A DNA stretch of 64,000 bases from Synanceia verrucosa (taxonomy: Eukaryota > Chordata > Actinopteri > Perciformes > Synanceiidae), in contig CM056569.1 in the NCBI GenBank assembly GCA_029721515.1, forward strand, positions 19,562,007 to 19,626,006. The letters run 5' to 3'. The notes under the pieces were generated by a model. It saw only the letters and a list, made by a program, of their open reading frames with translations, was not told the DNA's origin and did no database searches. Of the stretch, positions 36,295-48,579 are shown in pieces (position 1 is the first letter of the stretch; each line of letters starts with the position of its first letter). The position numbers were made by a program, and so were the translations under genes.

Positions 36295-36403
36295 TTAAAT
36301 AGGCTCCATGTTGGGGCTCTCCTCATCACGAGAGGAGAAAGAGGAAAAACCTTAGGGCGTAGCCAGTCACCTGAATTAAAAACACAGGATTAGATGCCAC
36401 ATG

Positions 36404-36918
36404 TGTCGTGGAAAATATTGAACAGTCAATGATGGGAGAATGGATGTACCCAGGAGCCTTCTGCAGTTGATTAAAGAAGCAACATTTATTGAAGATTCTG
36501 ATATATCGGGAGGAATATGAACTTTGTCGTGGACAACCGTACAGCTGCCAGAGTCCGTTGATATTCCTACCTTCCCCTATGGTGCTCAGCCTTATAAACT
36601 AACACCCAGTTAAGTACAAGTATATTACCTTACATTACTCTTGAGTAGCGTTACAGTCAGGGCATGCTCATTCTAAGCTCTGAACTAACAGTGGCACCTG
36701 TAGTCTTGCTGACTCTCAGCCATCGGCCTTATCCTCTGACCTTGGTTACCTAGTCAACTTAGAGATAACTACCTGCCGGAGATAACCATCTGTTTTCCTT
36801 GAGACACTGTGCTTCAACCCTGCATTCTGGAGCAACAGTTTAAAGATTTAGTGCTGTAAAAAAAAAAAGACACTAGCCAACCCTAGGAACTCCTAAATTT
36901 AGAAAAAAATCCATAACA
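36404..36918 (-). repeat. Left LTR (3' LTR of the minus-strand provirus)
   Basis: TGTCGTGG...CCATAACA, clearly homologous to 52239-52760 with scattered substitutions and one longer gap (about 24 bp near AAAGAGCCAACGCTGG, present only in the right copy). A polypurine stretch, minus-strand AAGAGGGGA, lies immediately to its right. Confidence 0.9.
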
Positions 36919-37654
36919 ATCCCCTCTTATTGATCATAAGATCAATACCAAATACAGAAGTTTACATTTTTTTAAATTTTCTGACGACCGTCAAAGGGGG
37001 AAGATAAAATAGACCTTACTCGAGCATTACAGGAATATTACTGTGATGAAAACATTAACACCTTTCAAAACACGTCAGTAACATTAAATCGTAAATTGAC
37101 CCTATAGCCATCCAATAACATGAATCAAGTAGAAATGGATACCTTTAAAAACACAAACTGTCAATTTAAAACAACACTTGTTAATAATATAAATGGAAAT
37201 CACATTTCAGTCTAAATGCAACCCGTACCCCTCTTATTTACACTATTAACTATGCAAATTATGACATGTAAGATGTAACCTTAGCATCTGAGAGGGACCT
37301 TTCATTATAAATGATTACACAATACTCTCTAAGAGGGGGAAATAAATGACAGACAGGGAGATAAGACAAAACAAAAAGGGAAGTTTACAGACAGGCAGTG
37401 CTATTGGAATAAAAAAAACGTGTAAGCTACTGTGTCATTCCTAACACCTTCATCCCAACACCCAACAGTATTGAACACCAGAGTAGTGGAGGACCTAACC
37501 GTATAGAGTAGGCTACCAAGAACACAAATGAAAGAAGTATGTGGAGAAAACATGACCTTAGTGAGAAGTCGGACGAATGATTTGGCACATACTAGCAGTT
37601 CACATCAGTACTTATCAATGTGACTCGGGAGGAGTTAATAAGGTCTGGATAAAA
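36919..37654. other. Retroviral 3' interior or unassigned DNA
   Basis: AT-rich with stop codons in all frames; no env motif recognisable. Position suggests the decayed 3' part of the provirus. Confidence 0.35.
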
Positions 37655-39900
37655 CATGCATGTGTGTAGAACACCGAAACCCAGAGCGTCTACCACGACC
37701 CCTCATGGCCAGATCGGCCAGGTGTCCACAACAACCCGGGGAAGTGGGAGCATCGACGATGCCAAACCCAGAGAGCCACCCGGGCCACCGAGAACCACGC
37801 AGATCCAACGACCAGGAGGAGAAAGAAACCACCACCTCCCAGGAGGCCAGGACAGGTCCAAGGGGCCAGCGACACGAGGGCCCACCCAACCCCAACCACC
37901 CCACCATCCACCCCCATCCCCATCCCCAACCCCCACCCCCCGCCCACACCCCCCCAGCCACCCCAACACCCGGGGAGACAGGAGGCCACCGCCGCCCATG
38001 AGGCAAGACCTGCGAACTGAGCGCTCCCCTCCGGAGGGAGGGGGGACGAGAGGCGAGGAGCACGAACCCGCACGCAGCAGGCCATCACCGGGCGGCATCC
38101 AGAAGGCGACCGAAGCCGGGCCCGAACGCAAACCATGGGGCCAGTGTGGGCGAGGAGGGAAAGGGAGAGGGAAAAGCGGGGGGACGGACCAGCGCCACCA
38201 TGAATCCGACAGGGAGCCCCACCCCACACACAGAGACAACCGAGAGCACGGGCGAGAGCAGGCCGAATCCACCAATCAGGGAGCAGCAACCGCACGCGCC
38301 GACCCACGCACCCAACCCCCGGCCAGCAAAGAGCCCACCATCAGCCCCCCGACCATACTGACCAGCCGCCACATCCCCAAAACACAGCTGCCGTGGCACC
38401 GCCGCTGAGGCCACAGCATCAGGGCGCCCACCATAGCTGTAAGGGGACCCCCCAGGCCCCCAACCTCCCCCCCCTCGCAGCCCCGAGATTCGAGGGGGCT
38501 GGGTCCCACCAGAATGGCCATTAATTTAATTTAGTGATCCCAACCTATTTATGGGCTTCCCCGGTTCCAGACGAGGAAGCCTATCACCCAAAACGTGGTT
38601 CGTGCTACCCTGTGTGTAATGTGGTGCATTAAAAGTTGGAAGGGCAGGAGAGGCTGCAGGGGAAGAACAGAGGGCTGCAGGATAAGGGTACCTGCAGCCA
38701 ACCCTAATCCGAATCCCCAAGCCACCCCAAACCCCCCCAAAAGCGTGAGTGTGTTTACTGTATTAAAATTGAAGAGCAGGGGGGGCAAGTGGGTGGGAGA
38801 GGGGGAGACTACAGTGCCCTGGAGCACTGCAATTCGCACCACCAAATCTCCCACCGTCCTCACCCCCACCTGTCTTCAAAGCCCTATGTGTTGAGTCCCT
38901 ATATGTGCCTAAATGTGGCTATGTATAGTGAGGTGCAAGATATGTCAAGTGCACATTAAGAGGCAGTCTGGTGTGGACCCGGCCCATGGGAACAGAGCCG
39001 CAAGGGGAGTAGACGAGATGGGCATAGCTCCTGAAGCACTGGGCCCCCAGGATCAAGAGGCCAGGGGCCAGGGAGATCCCACACAAACCAGCAGGCCCCA
39101 CCAACACCATGACCCTGAAAGCTGCAGCCTCAGAGCAGGGCCCCAGCAGCCATGCAGAATTAGAGATGCAGCGACCAACCAGCACAGCCGAAAAGGATCG
39201 ATACGCACTTCACCAGCCGGGAGCCAGATGCGCAAGCCAGCGCCGCCCGGCAAACAATCCCCCTACCGGCGGACCCAGATCGCTCCCCCCCAAGCCCCGG
39301 GATGCCCCCTTGTGTGCGAGGGGAGGCCCCCCCCCCGACCCACCGTAACACTGATCCGCCCCACCCCCCCCAGCACGAGGAGACAAGCTCCGCTGGGAAC
39401 GGAGCAAGCCCCCATCCGGCTTGGCCCCATCACAGCCCAGGAACGCGTCGGACCCGGATCGAGGATCGAGCAAGCTGAGCTTGGAACTCCAGTGGTGATA
39501 TGCGGGCCCAGGCGATTGCCTGAGCACGCGCGGGCCAGAGCACCCACACCCCCCAACCCCCCCCCGCCCCAGAAGAGAGCCCCCGGCCCCCAAGCCAACC
39601 CCACCAGCGACGAGGACCCCCAGACACCCCGGGGACGGGAGAGGGGGGAGGAGGAGCAGGCAGGCAGGAGAAGAGAGAGGAGGGGACTGGAACTGGGAAG
39701 CACCCTCCTGCCCCACACCCCCAGAGCCAGCCAGACCGTCACGAGGAGATAGGGGCAACTACCCCCCCCCCGGACCCCGGAAAACAGCGAAGGCCCAGAA
39801 GCCATAGGGCCCAAAAGGAGAGACATCGGACACATCCGGGCAGCCGGGCAGGCCTCTCAGAATTGTAGCGCAACACCAGGGACAAGAGGAAAAGTAATCC
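37655..39900 (-). repeat. GC-rich block, probably the L1 3' UTR
   Basis: About 2.2 kb of C-rich sequence on the plus strand (G-rich on minus) with runs such as CCCCCCC, directly downstream of the ORF2 stop of the minus-strand L1. Segments near 38740-39110 (TTAAAATTGAAGAGCAGG, GTGAGGTGCAAGATATGTC) are familiar as a frequent fish repeat. Long open frames here follow from low stop-codon frequency in GC-rich DNA. A separate inserted repeat is the alternative. Confidence 0.5.
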
Positions 39901-40193
39901 CCTTGTGACAGCACCCAGCCTTTGGATTCCTTGGATCCATCATTCCTTAATGAAGAGATGGTTATTCAACTGCAATATAAGAGAAGAGGAGACAAGTTAG
40001 GGATCAGAACAAAGGCACAGAGAGAATGAATATTTTCTGGAACAGCTCAAATTTATGAGGGGGGTCGGCATATGCTAACAGACAAGAGCAGACTATGAAG
40101 TTATATTAAGAGCTCTAATAAATAGAGATTTTTCTTCTGCCAAAAAATGTAGGACAATGTTTTAAAAAAAAAAAAAAAAAAAACAAGAATAGA

Positions 40194-43100
40194 CTATAGA
40201 TTTATATTGAGAGCTCTAATAAATGGAGACCATTTTTCTGTAAAAGATGTCAATTGGTTCTTTCGGGAAGCAGATATTTTCTCAAGTGAGATATGCTCAA
40301 AGAGGAGGTTTAGCCAATGGGTAATGTTGATTGCTCTCTTATCCTTCCAATTAACCAAGATGGACTTCTTAGCGATGGCGAGAGCTACAAGCGTGGGTTG
40401 GAGGTGAATGACTGGTACTGTCGCTGTAGTAAAATCGCCAATTAAGCATAAGTTTGGAGATTGTGGGATCCTGCAGTCCAAAATAGAAGAGAGTTTCTGT
40501 GTTACTGTTGCCCAGAATTGAAATACAGGAGAACATAGCCACAGTGCATGAAAATAAGTATCAGTAGTTTTTTGAGTGCATTGGGTGCACAAGTCAGACT
40601 GTGAGAAACCCATTTTATACATTTTATACTGCGTTACGTGTGCTCTGTGGAGAACCTTAAATTGGATCAGTTGTAGGTTAGTATTTTTTGTCATGCTAAA
40701 TGTTTTTCCACAGATCTGAGTCCAAAAATCATGGTCTAAGGGCATGGATAAATCTTTCTCCCATTTTCGGATTGGTAAATGTATGGAGTCTGTCTTTGAG
40801 AGGAAACTATACATTTTTGAGAGGTTTTTCTTATTTTTGGGGAACAATTTGGTGATGTATTTGATAAATTCAGGTGGCTGTAAATCAGGTGACTGAGAGG
40901 TGGACTGAAGTGTTGGGATTGTCTTTGTAATTGTTTTCTTTACCTGCAGGTATTGGAGAAAATTTCCATTCCTTATTCCAAAGGTTTGGAATAAGTCTGT
41001 GTATGTCATAAATATGTTATCTTGGAGGAGGTGATGGAGATGGGTGACCCCCTTCTCTGCCCATGTACTGAGATAGAGAGGGGTTTTATTGTTTACAAAG
41101 TCTGGGTTGGGTTGAAGTGGTGAACCTGTGATTTCAAGGGCTCTCCACCATGCAGACAGTGTGGAGGCGATCAAGGGATTCTTGAAGCAGGAATGATTTT
41201 TAAGAACAGAGGTAATAAAGGGTAGATCAGCGAGTTTAATATGGTTGCAGTCTAACTGTTCTAGTTCCATCCAGGAGTTATATTCTTCCTGTGGATGGAT
41301 CCACTTGATAAGGTATTGTAACTGATTAGCTAGGTAGTAATGCAGAAAATTGGGAGCCTCCAGTCCACTTTCAGACTTATTCTTCTGGAGAGTAACCAGG
41401 CTGATTGTAGCCTTTTTGTTCTTTGAGTAGAATTTACCGATAGCTGAATCTAATGTTTGGAAGCATTTTGTTGTGGGTTTAAATGGGATCATGGAGAAGA
41501 GATAGTTGATTTGGGGTAATATTTTCATCTTGACAGTAGCTATTCGTCCCAACAGTGAGACAGGAAGGTTATTCCAACGGCTCAGATCACCACACACTTT
41601 GTCCACAAGTGGTGTGAAGTTCAAGTGGACAAGATCTGAGAGTTTGGAGGAAATATTTATGCCCAGATATCTAATGTTGCCTGTAGGGAAAGAGTAATGA
41701 GTGTTTTGGATTGCAGGATTCCATGAGCTCTCTGTTAATGGCAGTATAATTGATTTTGACCAGTTGATGGAGTAATCTGATAGGCGTGAGAAGGTTGTGA
41801 TGAGTTTACATACTTCCTTCATTGATGTTTTGGGTTTTTCTAAATAAAGTAAAATGTCATCCGCGTATAGATTAATTTTGTGTTCAGACTTCAGAGAGCA
41901 GATACCTTTGATACTGTTGTTCTGACGTACCGCTGCAGCCAATGGTTCGATAAAAATTGCAAACAGTAAGGGAGAGAGTGGACATCCTTGTCTAGTTCCC
42001 CTTTGCAAAGTGAAGCTTTGTGAAGTGATCCCATTAGTCGTGACAGTAGCTTTAGGTGAGTTATACAGAGTTGAAACCCACTGGATAAATGAGTCACGAA
42101 ACCAAATTTATGAAGTACAGAGAAGAGAAAGGACCAGTTAACTTTGTCAAAGGCTTTTTCTGCATCAAGTGATATAACGATCGCTTCTCTGTTGCAGCGC
42201 TGCGTCAAATTGATCAGATTTAGAAGCCTTCTAAAGTTGTTAGTGGAGTGTCGGCCTTTAATAAATCCTGTTTGATCGTTGTGAATTATAGCCGGGATAA
42301 TTTTCTCCAACCTGGAAGCGAGTGCTTTAGATATAATTTTGATGTCAGAGTTGATTAGCGACAGAGGTCGATAGCTAGCAGGCTGCGTGAGGGTCTTTAT
42401 CTGGTTTCAATAATAACTTTATTGCAGCTGTGTTCATGTGAGCGCTTATATAGCCTTTATTTTTAATCTCCATAACTGTTCTGAAAAAAAGGGGTGCTAG
42501 CATTAGCCAGAAATGTTTGAGAAATTCAGCAGGGAAACCATCCGGACCAGGTGCTTTGCCTGCTGACATACTATCTAATGCACATTGTAATTCACTGATA
42601 GTCATTGGAGCATCTAAGATGTCTCTGCATTCAGATGTTAGTTCAGGCAGCTTTAGATTGTTGAGAAATGTGTGAATATCATCTTTGTTGGGGTTAACTG
42701 TTGCTGAATATAGCTTGTGGTAATAGCTATAAAACATCTGATTGATTTCTTGAGGAGATTGAGTATATTTGCCAGTAGGATCCTGTATTGCTGTTATAAA
42801 AGATTTTTCTCTGTTGCGTTGTACTAAATTCGCAAAGAAATTTGCCTGATTTGTTGCTATGCTCGAAATCATTGTATCTCAGTTGTTGTAGTAAAAATCT
42901 GTTTTCTTTGATAAAATGTCGTCGAGGCATAACTTTGCATTGTGTAACTCAGATTGTAATTGTTCGCTTGGATTTAATGCATAATCCTGCGAAAGTTGTT
43001 TAATTTTTCCTCAATATCTGTCTCCATTTGTTGTTCCTTTCTTTTCTTGTATGAAGAGTACGATATTATTTTACCTCTAATTACGGCCTTCCAGGTTTCC

Positions 43101-43958
43101 CAAAGTAAAGAAGGAGATGAATCTGGAAAGTCATTATTTTCTAGAAAGTCTGCCCACTCTCTCCTTACCATTTGATCAAATTCAGGATCTTTAAGTAGAG
43201 ATATGTTGAAGCGCCAAGTCTGAGGAGGTTTACGGTAAGTGTCAGTTTGCAGACTGAGGGATATAGGTGCATGGTCACTGATGATGATTGGGTGAATTCT
43301 AGTGGTAATTTTGTGTGTGATGGAGTTATTTGAAAGAAAATAGTCAAGTCTTGAAAATGACTTGTGTACTGCAGAAAAGAAAGTATATTCCCTTTTGTTG
43401 GGTTTTGAGTCTCCAGACATCATCTAGTCCAAAATCTTTCATATAGTCCCGTATGGTTAGGACTGATTGTAATTGTTTCGTCTGCATTGGCATGTTCGAT
43501 CGGTCTACAGAGGGATTTAAGACTATGTTAAAGTCACCTCCGATAATAGTAGTTGAGGTAGCATTTAAGTCTGATAAATGAAAGAAAACTGTATGAAAGA
43601 AGGCTGGATCATCACTATTGGGAGCATACAGATTGGCAATTGTGTATTGTTTATCAAAAATCGTTGCTTGAATAATAATGAATCTGCCCTCTGGGTCTGT
43701 TATCAAACAGTTTAAGGTAAACGGGACTCTCTTGTGGATTAGAATAGAGACTCCTCTTTGTCTACTATTATAACAAGATGAAAATATGATATTATAATTT
43801 GAATCTGTAAAAGATTTCTCTTCTGATTGTAGCAGATGTGTCTCTTGCAAAAGAAGAATATCTGCTTTTAGTTTAGAGACATAGTCCAGGATTTTAATTC
43901 TTTTTGTCTGTGAGCGTATGCCATGTACATTCCAGGAAACTAAGTTTAACTTAGACAT
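40194..43958 (-). pseudogene. L1 ORF2: endonuclease-reverse transcriptase, frameshifted
   Basis: ORF2 nicks target DNA and copies L1 RNA there. Reading leftward: APE-type endonuclease from MSKLNLVSWNVHGIRSQ (43958), with QETH, NLYAPN and GGDFN; after a frameshift near 43400, SRLDYFL and SDHAPISL. RT motifs follow at 42872-41891 (GKAPGPDGFPAEF, DQTGFIKGRHSTNN, VISLDAEKAFDKVNW) and 42008-41860 (RQGCPLSPLLFAIF and the catalytic YADD near 41865). The last 604 codons are one uninterrupted frame with a C-terminal zinc-knuckle-like CTQCTQKTTDTYFHALWLC and a stop at 40194. Four or more frameshifts disrupt the rest, so it is inactive as read but young. Confidence 0.9.
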
Positions 43959-44427
43959 AAGAAGAGACGATGTTCGGACACTGAGTTAGTGACAGTGTAA
44001 TGTAAATAGAGTTGTGGTTTGTGAGCTGTCAATGTCAGGATGGTGGGGTGTAAGGTATTGCTTAAAGACCATGTAGGTGTTAGGGACAGATGTATACAAT
44101 GAGTCATGATATGTATCATAAAAAGGCACCATAAAGCCTGTGAAACTAACAACAAACACATTGTGACACAGAGAGTCATGACAAACAGAGAGGGTACACA
44201 GGGTGGGAGGGGGGTAGGAGGAGTGAGTGTGAGAGAGAGGGAGAGGGGTACATGGAGATTTAACACAGAGAGGGGAAGAAAAAAATAAAAAGAAGGAAGG
44301 GGATCCCTAGTGGGGGTGACATTTGGTGAAGGTAAACATTTGAAACTTGTGAGATTTGATTGCTTTCTCTATATACTTTAAACTAACGAGAGATATATTT
44401 AGAAATCGGAGCCATTTGTTTTTGTGG

Positions 44428-45243
44428 TTACTTATCGTTTTCCTTAGAAGAGCCAGGGGTGATGGAGGATTCCCTGAACAGCTGGCCATCTATGTAGAGT
44501 TTGTCCACCACAAGTGCAGTCCGCTTGCCTCGCTGACTGTGTTCTTTCAGAATAGTAAACAGGACTAAGAGCCTCTCATTAATTTCCAGTGGAAACTCGT
44601 CATTCATCCCGAATGGTTTCCCTTTCAGCTCCCGTCCTTTGCTCTTGACGAGTTCTTTTTGTTTAAAGTGCTCGAATTTAGCGATGATAGGACGGTGGCG
44701 GTCTCCTCTTCGGGGTCCAAGCCGGTGAACGCGGTGGAAAGTGATGTTATTCACAGTCTCTTTCGGGATTTTAAGAGCCGAAGCCATGAAGTTTTTAACT
44801 AGGGACTCTGGGTCATCCGGTGTAGATTCTGGAATCCCTGAGAAGATCAGGTTGTCCCGCATGCTCCTCGTCTGGATGTCAAGGACGGTTTCCTTCAGAG
44901 ATTTATTCTCTTTTTTAAGGATATTTACCTCTGACGTGACGGCTGTCAGCGTGGAGCGGAGCTCGGTGTTGTCCCTCTGCAGGTCGGATATCTGCTGGTG
45001 AGTAAACTCCAGGCTAGCCTTCAGGTCCTTAATCTCATCATGGAGCATCTTAAGTATGTCGAGCTTTTTATTGATCGAATCAAGGACGCTTATCTGGACA
45101 TCCGTGGTCTCAAGGTCCTGTGTGTCAGTAGAGGAGTCTGTTTTCTTCCTCTTGTTTGGGTTGTCCCGGCGAGTTTCGGTGTTGGAGTCTTCCATGGCGC
45201 ACCGAAAGAAATAGTCGTCGATGAAATTTTCAAGATCCTCCAC
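44428..45243 (-). CDS. L1 ORF1 protein, intact 271-codon frame
   Basis: L1 ORF1p is an RNA-binding chaperone that trimerises through a coiled coil and coats L1 RNA. The frame opens at MEDLENFIDDYFF and is uninterrupted. Residues about 45-125 form a leucine/isoleucine heptad coiled coil (SINKKLDILKMLHDEIKDL), followed at about 128 by the RRM start SMRDNLIFSGIPE and then the C-terminal domain with ITFHRVHRLGPRRGDRHRP. Length and domain order match fish L1 ORF1. It lies about 470 bases upstream of ORF2 and uses the same strand. It is intact although ORF2 is not. Confidence 0.85.
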   Translation of the reverse strand: MEDLENFIDDYFFRCAMEDSNTETRRDNPNKRKKTDSSTDTQDLETTDVQISVLDSINKKLDILKMLHDEIKDLKASLEFTHQQISDLQRDNTELRSTLTAVTSEVNILKKENKSLKETVLDIQTRSMRDNLIFSGIPESTPDDPESLVKNFMASALKIPKETVNNITFHRVHRLGPRRGDRHRPIIAKFEHFKQKELVKSKGRELKGKPFGMNDEFPLEINERLLVLFTILKEHSQRGKRTALVVDKLYIDGQLFRESSITPGSSKENDK

Positions 45244-45600
45244 CTTGAGTGAAGCTATGTACAGCGTTGTCCGTCTAACTTAATTGGTCTGCTTAAAGCA
45301 CGGAATAAGTTGGCAAAGACGGTATTTTGCTAAATCTTAGTCTAGCAGCTGGGGGCCGCCATGTTGAATCTCGCAAATCTCACAGACTCTCGCGATCTCA
45401 CAGCATCTCCTCCTACACAATACTCTGAACACTTAAAACAAACATTGTGATTATATAAAAGTGAACAAACGAGGTGGTCTTCAGCCCATGTGCTTTTTGC
45501 ACAGCTGGGGGCCGCCACCATGGAGAGGTTACTAGCACATACGATGCATGGTGGCCCGCACTGTGAGTGGAATCCATCTTCATCGTAGGCTTCTGTAATG
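45244..45600 (-). promoter_or_regulatory. Probable L1 5' UTR with YY1-like motifs
   Basis: Minus-strand sequence upstream of ORF1. The plus string GCTGGGGGCCGCCATGTTG (45349-45367) is, on the minus strand, CAACATGGCGGCCCCCAGC, which contains an ATGGCGGC YY1-like core. A near copy occurs at 45504-45524. Human L1 promoters also use a YY1 site at the 5' end; function here is inferred. Confidence 0.4.
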
Positions 45601-46654
45601 CTTATCACCTGTGGAAGTTTCTCTTTCTCTTTTTATTTATTTTATTCATTTTTTTATTCTTTATTTATTTTTTACAGTCAGGAAACAGGCAATAAAATGA
45701 GAAATCAATCAAATCAATCCCAAGAGACAGTCACCTAAAATAACAATTTCATAACACCAATCCTGGTTGAGCTGTAATTGCATGGTAAATTAATGATTAT
45801 AATTCTCAAAACACATTAACAAAGAGGTCACTCTAACGACTCATCAATATCTCATAAAAAAATATAAAATGTTAGTATAGTTTATAAAGACTAAAGATTG
45901 AACACAGATATCAGTCATGTTCTGCTGTCGGTAACATTAGTGCTGCTGGTAGAGGAGGAGTCACTAACTTCAACAGTCATATTATAACCTGCTGCCAGCT
46001 TTAGTTTGAGCTTTTGTACGCGTTTCTATTGTAATTAACGAAGATAATAAATCTATAACGGCTCTGTAGTCTGCACTTTGTCTTACCAGCATGCTTACCC
46101 ATGTCACTGCTTCCGGTTAGTCCTTCAGAATAAACTCTACACATCAAGATAACTCATTGTCTTTCTATATAAAGCTAGTCAAGCTTGCATTGAGGATTTA
46201 GTCTTATACATACAGCATATCAAAATAAATGCCTCGTGTTAACAAACAAAGTTATATGACCGGACAAAACACCGAAGGGCTTTTATTTTGAAATTAAAGC
46301 AGAAAGAAACAACAAAAAACACTTGACTGTCCCATCAGAGCCAGAGTAGATTAAAACGATTTTTCTGTCACCGTTCCATCATGTTGATGCTTGTTTAATA
46401 CTTGTTACAATAACTAATATTAGCTTCACAATAATATTTTAATGCACTAACTGACAGTGTTGTCTCCAGCACTCAGATCAGCTGACTGCGCTGTGTGTGC
46501 ATGTGTGTGTGTGCAGATCTCAGACAGACTTTTGTGATGATGTTCATGGACATGAGGTGGCCAGCCAGAACAAGTTAGACACGTGAATAAGGGGTTTCCT
46601 CCCTCTGAGTCTTCATGGTGTTTGGACTCATGCCATTGCAAAGTCCATAAAGGA
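45601..46654. other. Unassigned AT-rich DNA
   Basis: No gene recognised; a short GTGTGTGC-type run is at about 46493-46514. It probably belongs to the provirus interior or a further old insertion. Confidence 0.4.
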
Positions 46655-46890
46655 GCAGAATAGAATAGAATGGTTATTTATTCATCCCCCATTGGAGGAA
46701 ATTCACTTAGCAGCGGTGTAAAACAAGCTATAGAAGGAAAGAAACATTAAATAACAAGTATAAAATATTAAAATCAACAATGATGATAGTAATAAATATC
46801 TACATGTATGTATTAAATAAGAAAGACAAAATATATTTTAATGACAAACAAAATGTTAATTGAACACAATAATTCAACAAAAAAAAATGT
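46655..46890. repeat. LINE-tail-like dispersed repeat
   Basis: AGAATAGAATGGTTATTTAT, CCCCCATTGGAGGAAATTCA and a following A-rich stretch resemble 19720-19895. This type of sequence is common in fish; the source element was not identified. Confidence 0.4.
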
Positions 46891-46927
46891 TTTTTCCTAT
46901 TTGTACCATGGATGTGACTTTTAAATT

Positions 46928-47158
46928 TCAAATCTGCTGTGAAAATGAAAGGCCCAATTCAGTGTCCACCTCTCCAAGTAACGTCAGCAGAGAGTCCCCC
47001 TTCTGGTAGGAGCAGGGGCTAGCGATGCTGATTTCAGATTCCACAGAGAGGTCTGGACCAAGAGAGCCGTCCAGCTTCTCTTTGCTTGGAGTATCATGCT
47101 CTGTTACTTCTCTGAATCTGCACAGAAAGAGGAAGAAGAAGAGAAACAGCCTCCCCAT
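46928..47158 (-). other. Possible start of a retroviral env frame
   Basis: A minus-strand frame begins with a hydrophobic signal-peptide-like MGRLFLFFFLFL and lies just beyond the integrase end, where retroviral env usually begins. It is truncated by the repeat at 46655-46890, and no transmembrane subunit, furin site or fusion peptide is visible. Weak call. Confidence 0.25.
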
Positions 47159-47182
47159 TACCTGCCAGGTGCTACTGGTGCT

Positions 47183-47907
47183 TCATCGGCAGGTGCTGGA
47201 GCCAATCTGCACCTTGTAGCATGAATCCATTCTGCTCTTCCTTTGACCTTTACAGCTGTACTTGTAGTCAGTAGCACCTGGTCCGGGCCTTTCCACCTGA
47301 GTCAATGACACCTTTTCAAGAGATTTGATTAGCACAGAATCACCTTCCTTAAAGGAATGAATCGGCTCCCCTGAGGGTTTGGGGAGCCTGTAGACACTTG
47401 ACAATGATACTTTCTCAAAACTTCAGTTAGTTGTTTCATATAATCATCCATGAACTCATCCGTCCAAAGCAGTGAGGCTTTATATGGTGCCAAAGGGGGA
47501 CTTGGATATTGATCTCCCTATCAATACCTCATGAGGGCTTAAATCTGTTGTTGCACTTGGTGCACTTCAAATGGAATACAACACAATAGGCAGTGCGTCA
47601 GGCCATTTTAGCCCTGTCGTCGCCACCAACTTGGTCAACCTCTCTTTGACAGTGGCATTCATTCTTTCAACTTGACCTGAGCTCTGTGGACGAAGGAACA
47701 TGCAGCTGCCCCCTAAACCCTAAGATCTCTGACAAGTCTTGAGTGATCTTTGGGACAAAAGCAGAGCCTCTGTCTATTCCTTGTGGCATACCAAATCTGG
47801 GAATCACATCTTTTAACAGACACTTAACTGTTCTAGCGTCCTCTTTTCTTTTTACGAAACCCTCCACCCACTTTGAGAATTGGTCAGTTATCACTAACAG
47901 ATGCTTT
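47183..47907 (-). pseudogene. Retroviral integrase remnant
   Basis: From the right: DQFSKWVEGFVKRK and IPRFGMPQGIDRGSAFV, i.e. the part of the core around the second catalytic Asp (a change to GIDRG in place of the usual SDRG). Then a QVERMNATVKERL helix in another frame with the catalytic Glu, and a C-terminal SH3-like portion containing FKEGDSVLIKSLEK. At least two frameshifts and stops occur. The HHCC zinc-binding domain to the right is lost to the hAT insertion at 47908. Confidence 0.7.
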
Positions 47908-48490
47908 TAGGCAATATGACCTAAAATTTATATCATGGTATAATTTGAATCATAGACGGTGGACGGTATATATCATAGTATATTTTGGTATGTAAATTAC
48001 AACACATGGTTACCATAGCCCATGGTAAAAGCATTCAAGCAGGAAGTTGTTTTTTAAACTACTAAATAACATAAAAGTCAATAATATTCCTTCAAGAAAA
48101 TGTATTGTACAAAACTGTAATTGTGGAAAACATAAAACAAGTAACTTCACATTGACATAACAGTTGTAGCCTACTGCCTTCAGTGTTAGCCTTACACAAA
48201 GTCCACTAGCTTAATGCTAACACATAATGGACAACGCCATAGACAGGCTAACGGAAAATAGCATCACGACCACAATCATTTTAACTTGTTAATCACATGG
48301 CTATATTCAACACAAACAGTGTAGCAGCACACATGACAGCCAACAATACTCACAGACATACTGTATATTCTCACTAATTCTGAAGAACAATGAAACCTTT
48401 GAGAGTTTAGCTGCTGCTTGTCTTCTACAGTTACTCCACACATCTTGCAAGTAACTTTTTCTGCTCTACATCCAACTTTTTAAAGCCAAA
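47908..48490 (-). mobile_element. hAT copy inserted in the provirus, with BED remnant
   Basis: Starts near TAGGCAATATGACC and shares CTAAAATTTATATCATGGTA and TATAATTTGAATCATA, plus a CACTAATTCT...AGAACAA segment, with the MITE at 7888-8162, but is longer. At 48410-48490 the minus strand encodes a BED fragment, WFGFKKLDVEQ in one frame and VTCKMCGVTVEDK in the next, broken by an indel in an A-run. The right terminus was not fixed. Confidence 0.55.
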
Positions 48491-48579
48491 CCAAGTCCAA
48501 ATCACGGATGTAGGACTGGTTTTTTTTTTGTGCTTGCAGCCATTTTCACCCTGAGACAGGTGCAATGACGTCTTTGACT

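Noticed and set aside
37656..38408. 250-codon Pro/Arg-rich frame and overlapping antisense frames
   Set aside because: GC-rich low-complexity DNA with few stop codons; no domain, and it lies in a repeat likely to be L1 3' UTR.
38913..39752. 279-codon frame
   Set aside because: Same GC-rich block; low-complexity Pro/Gln/Arg composition and no recognised motif.
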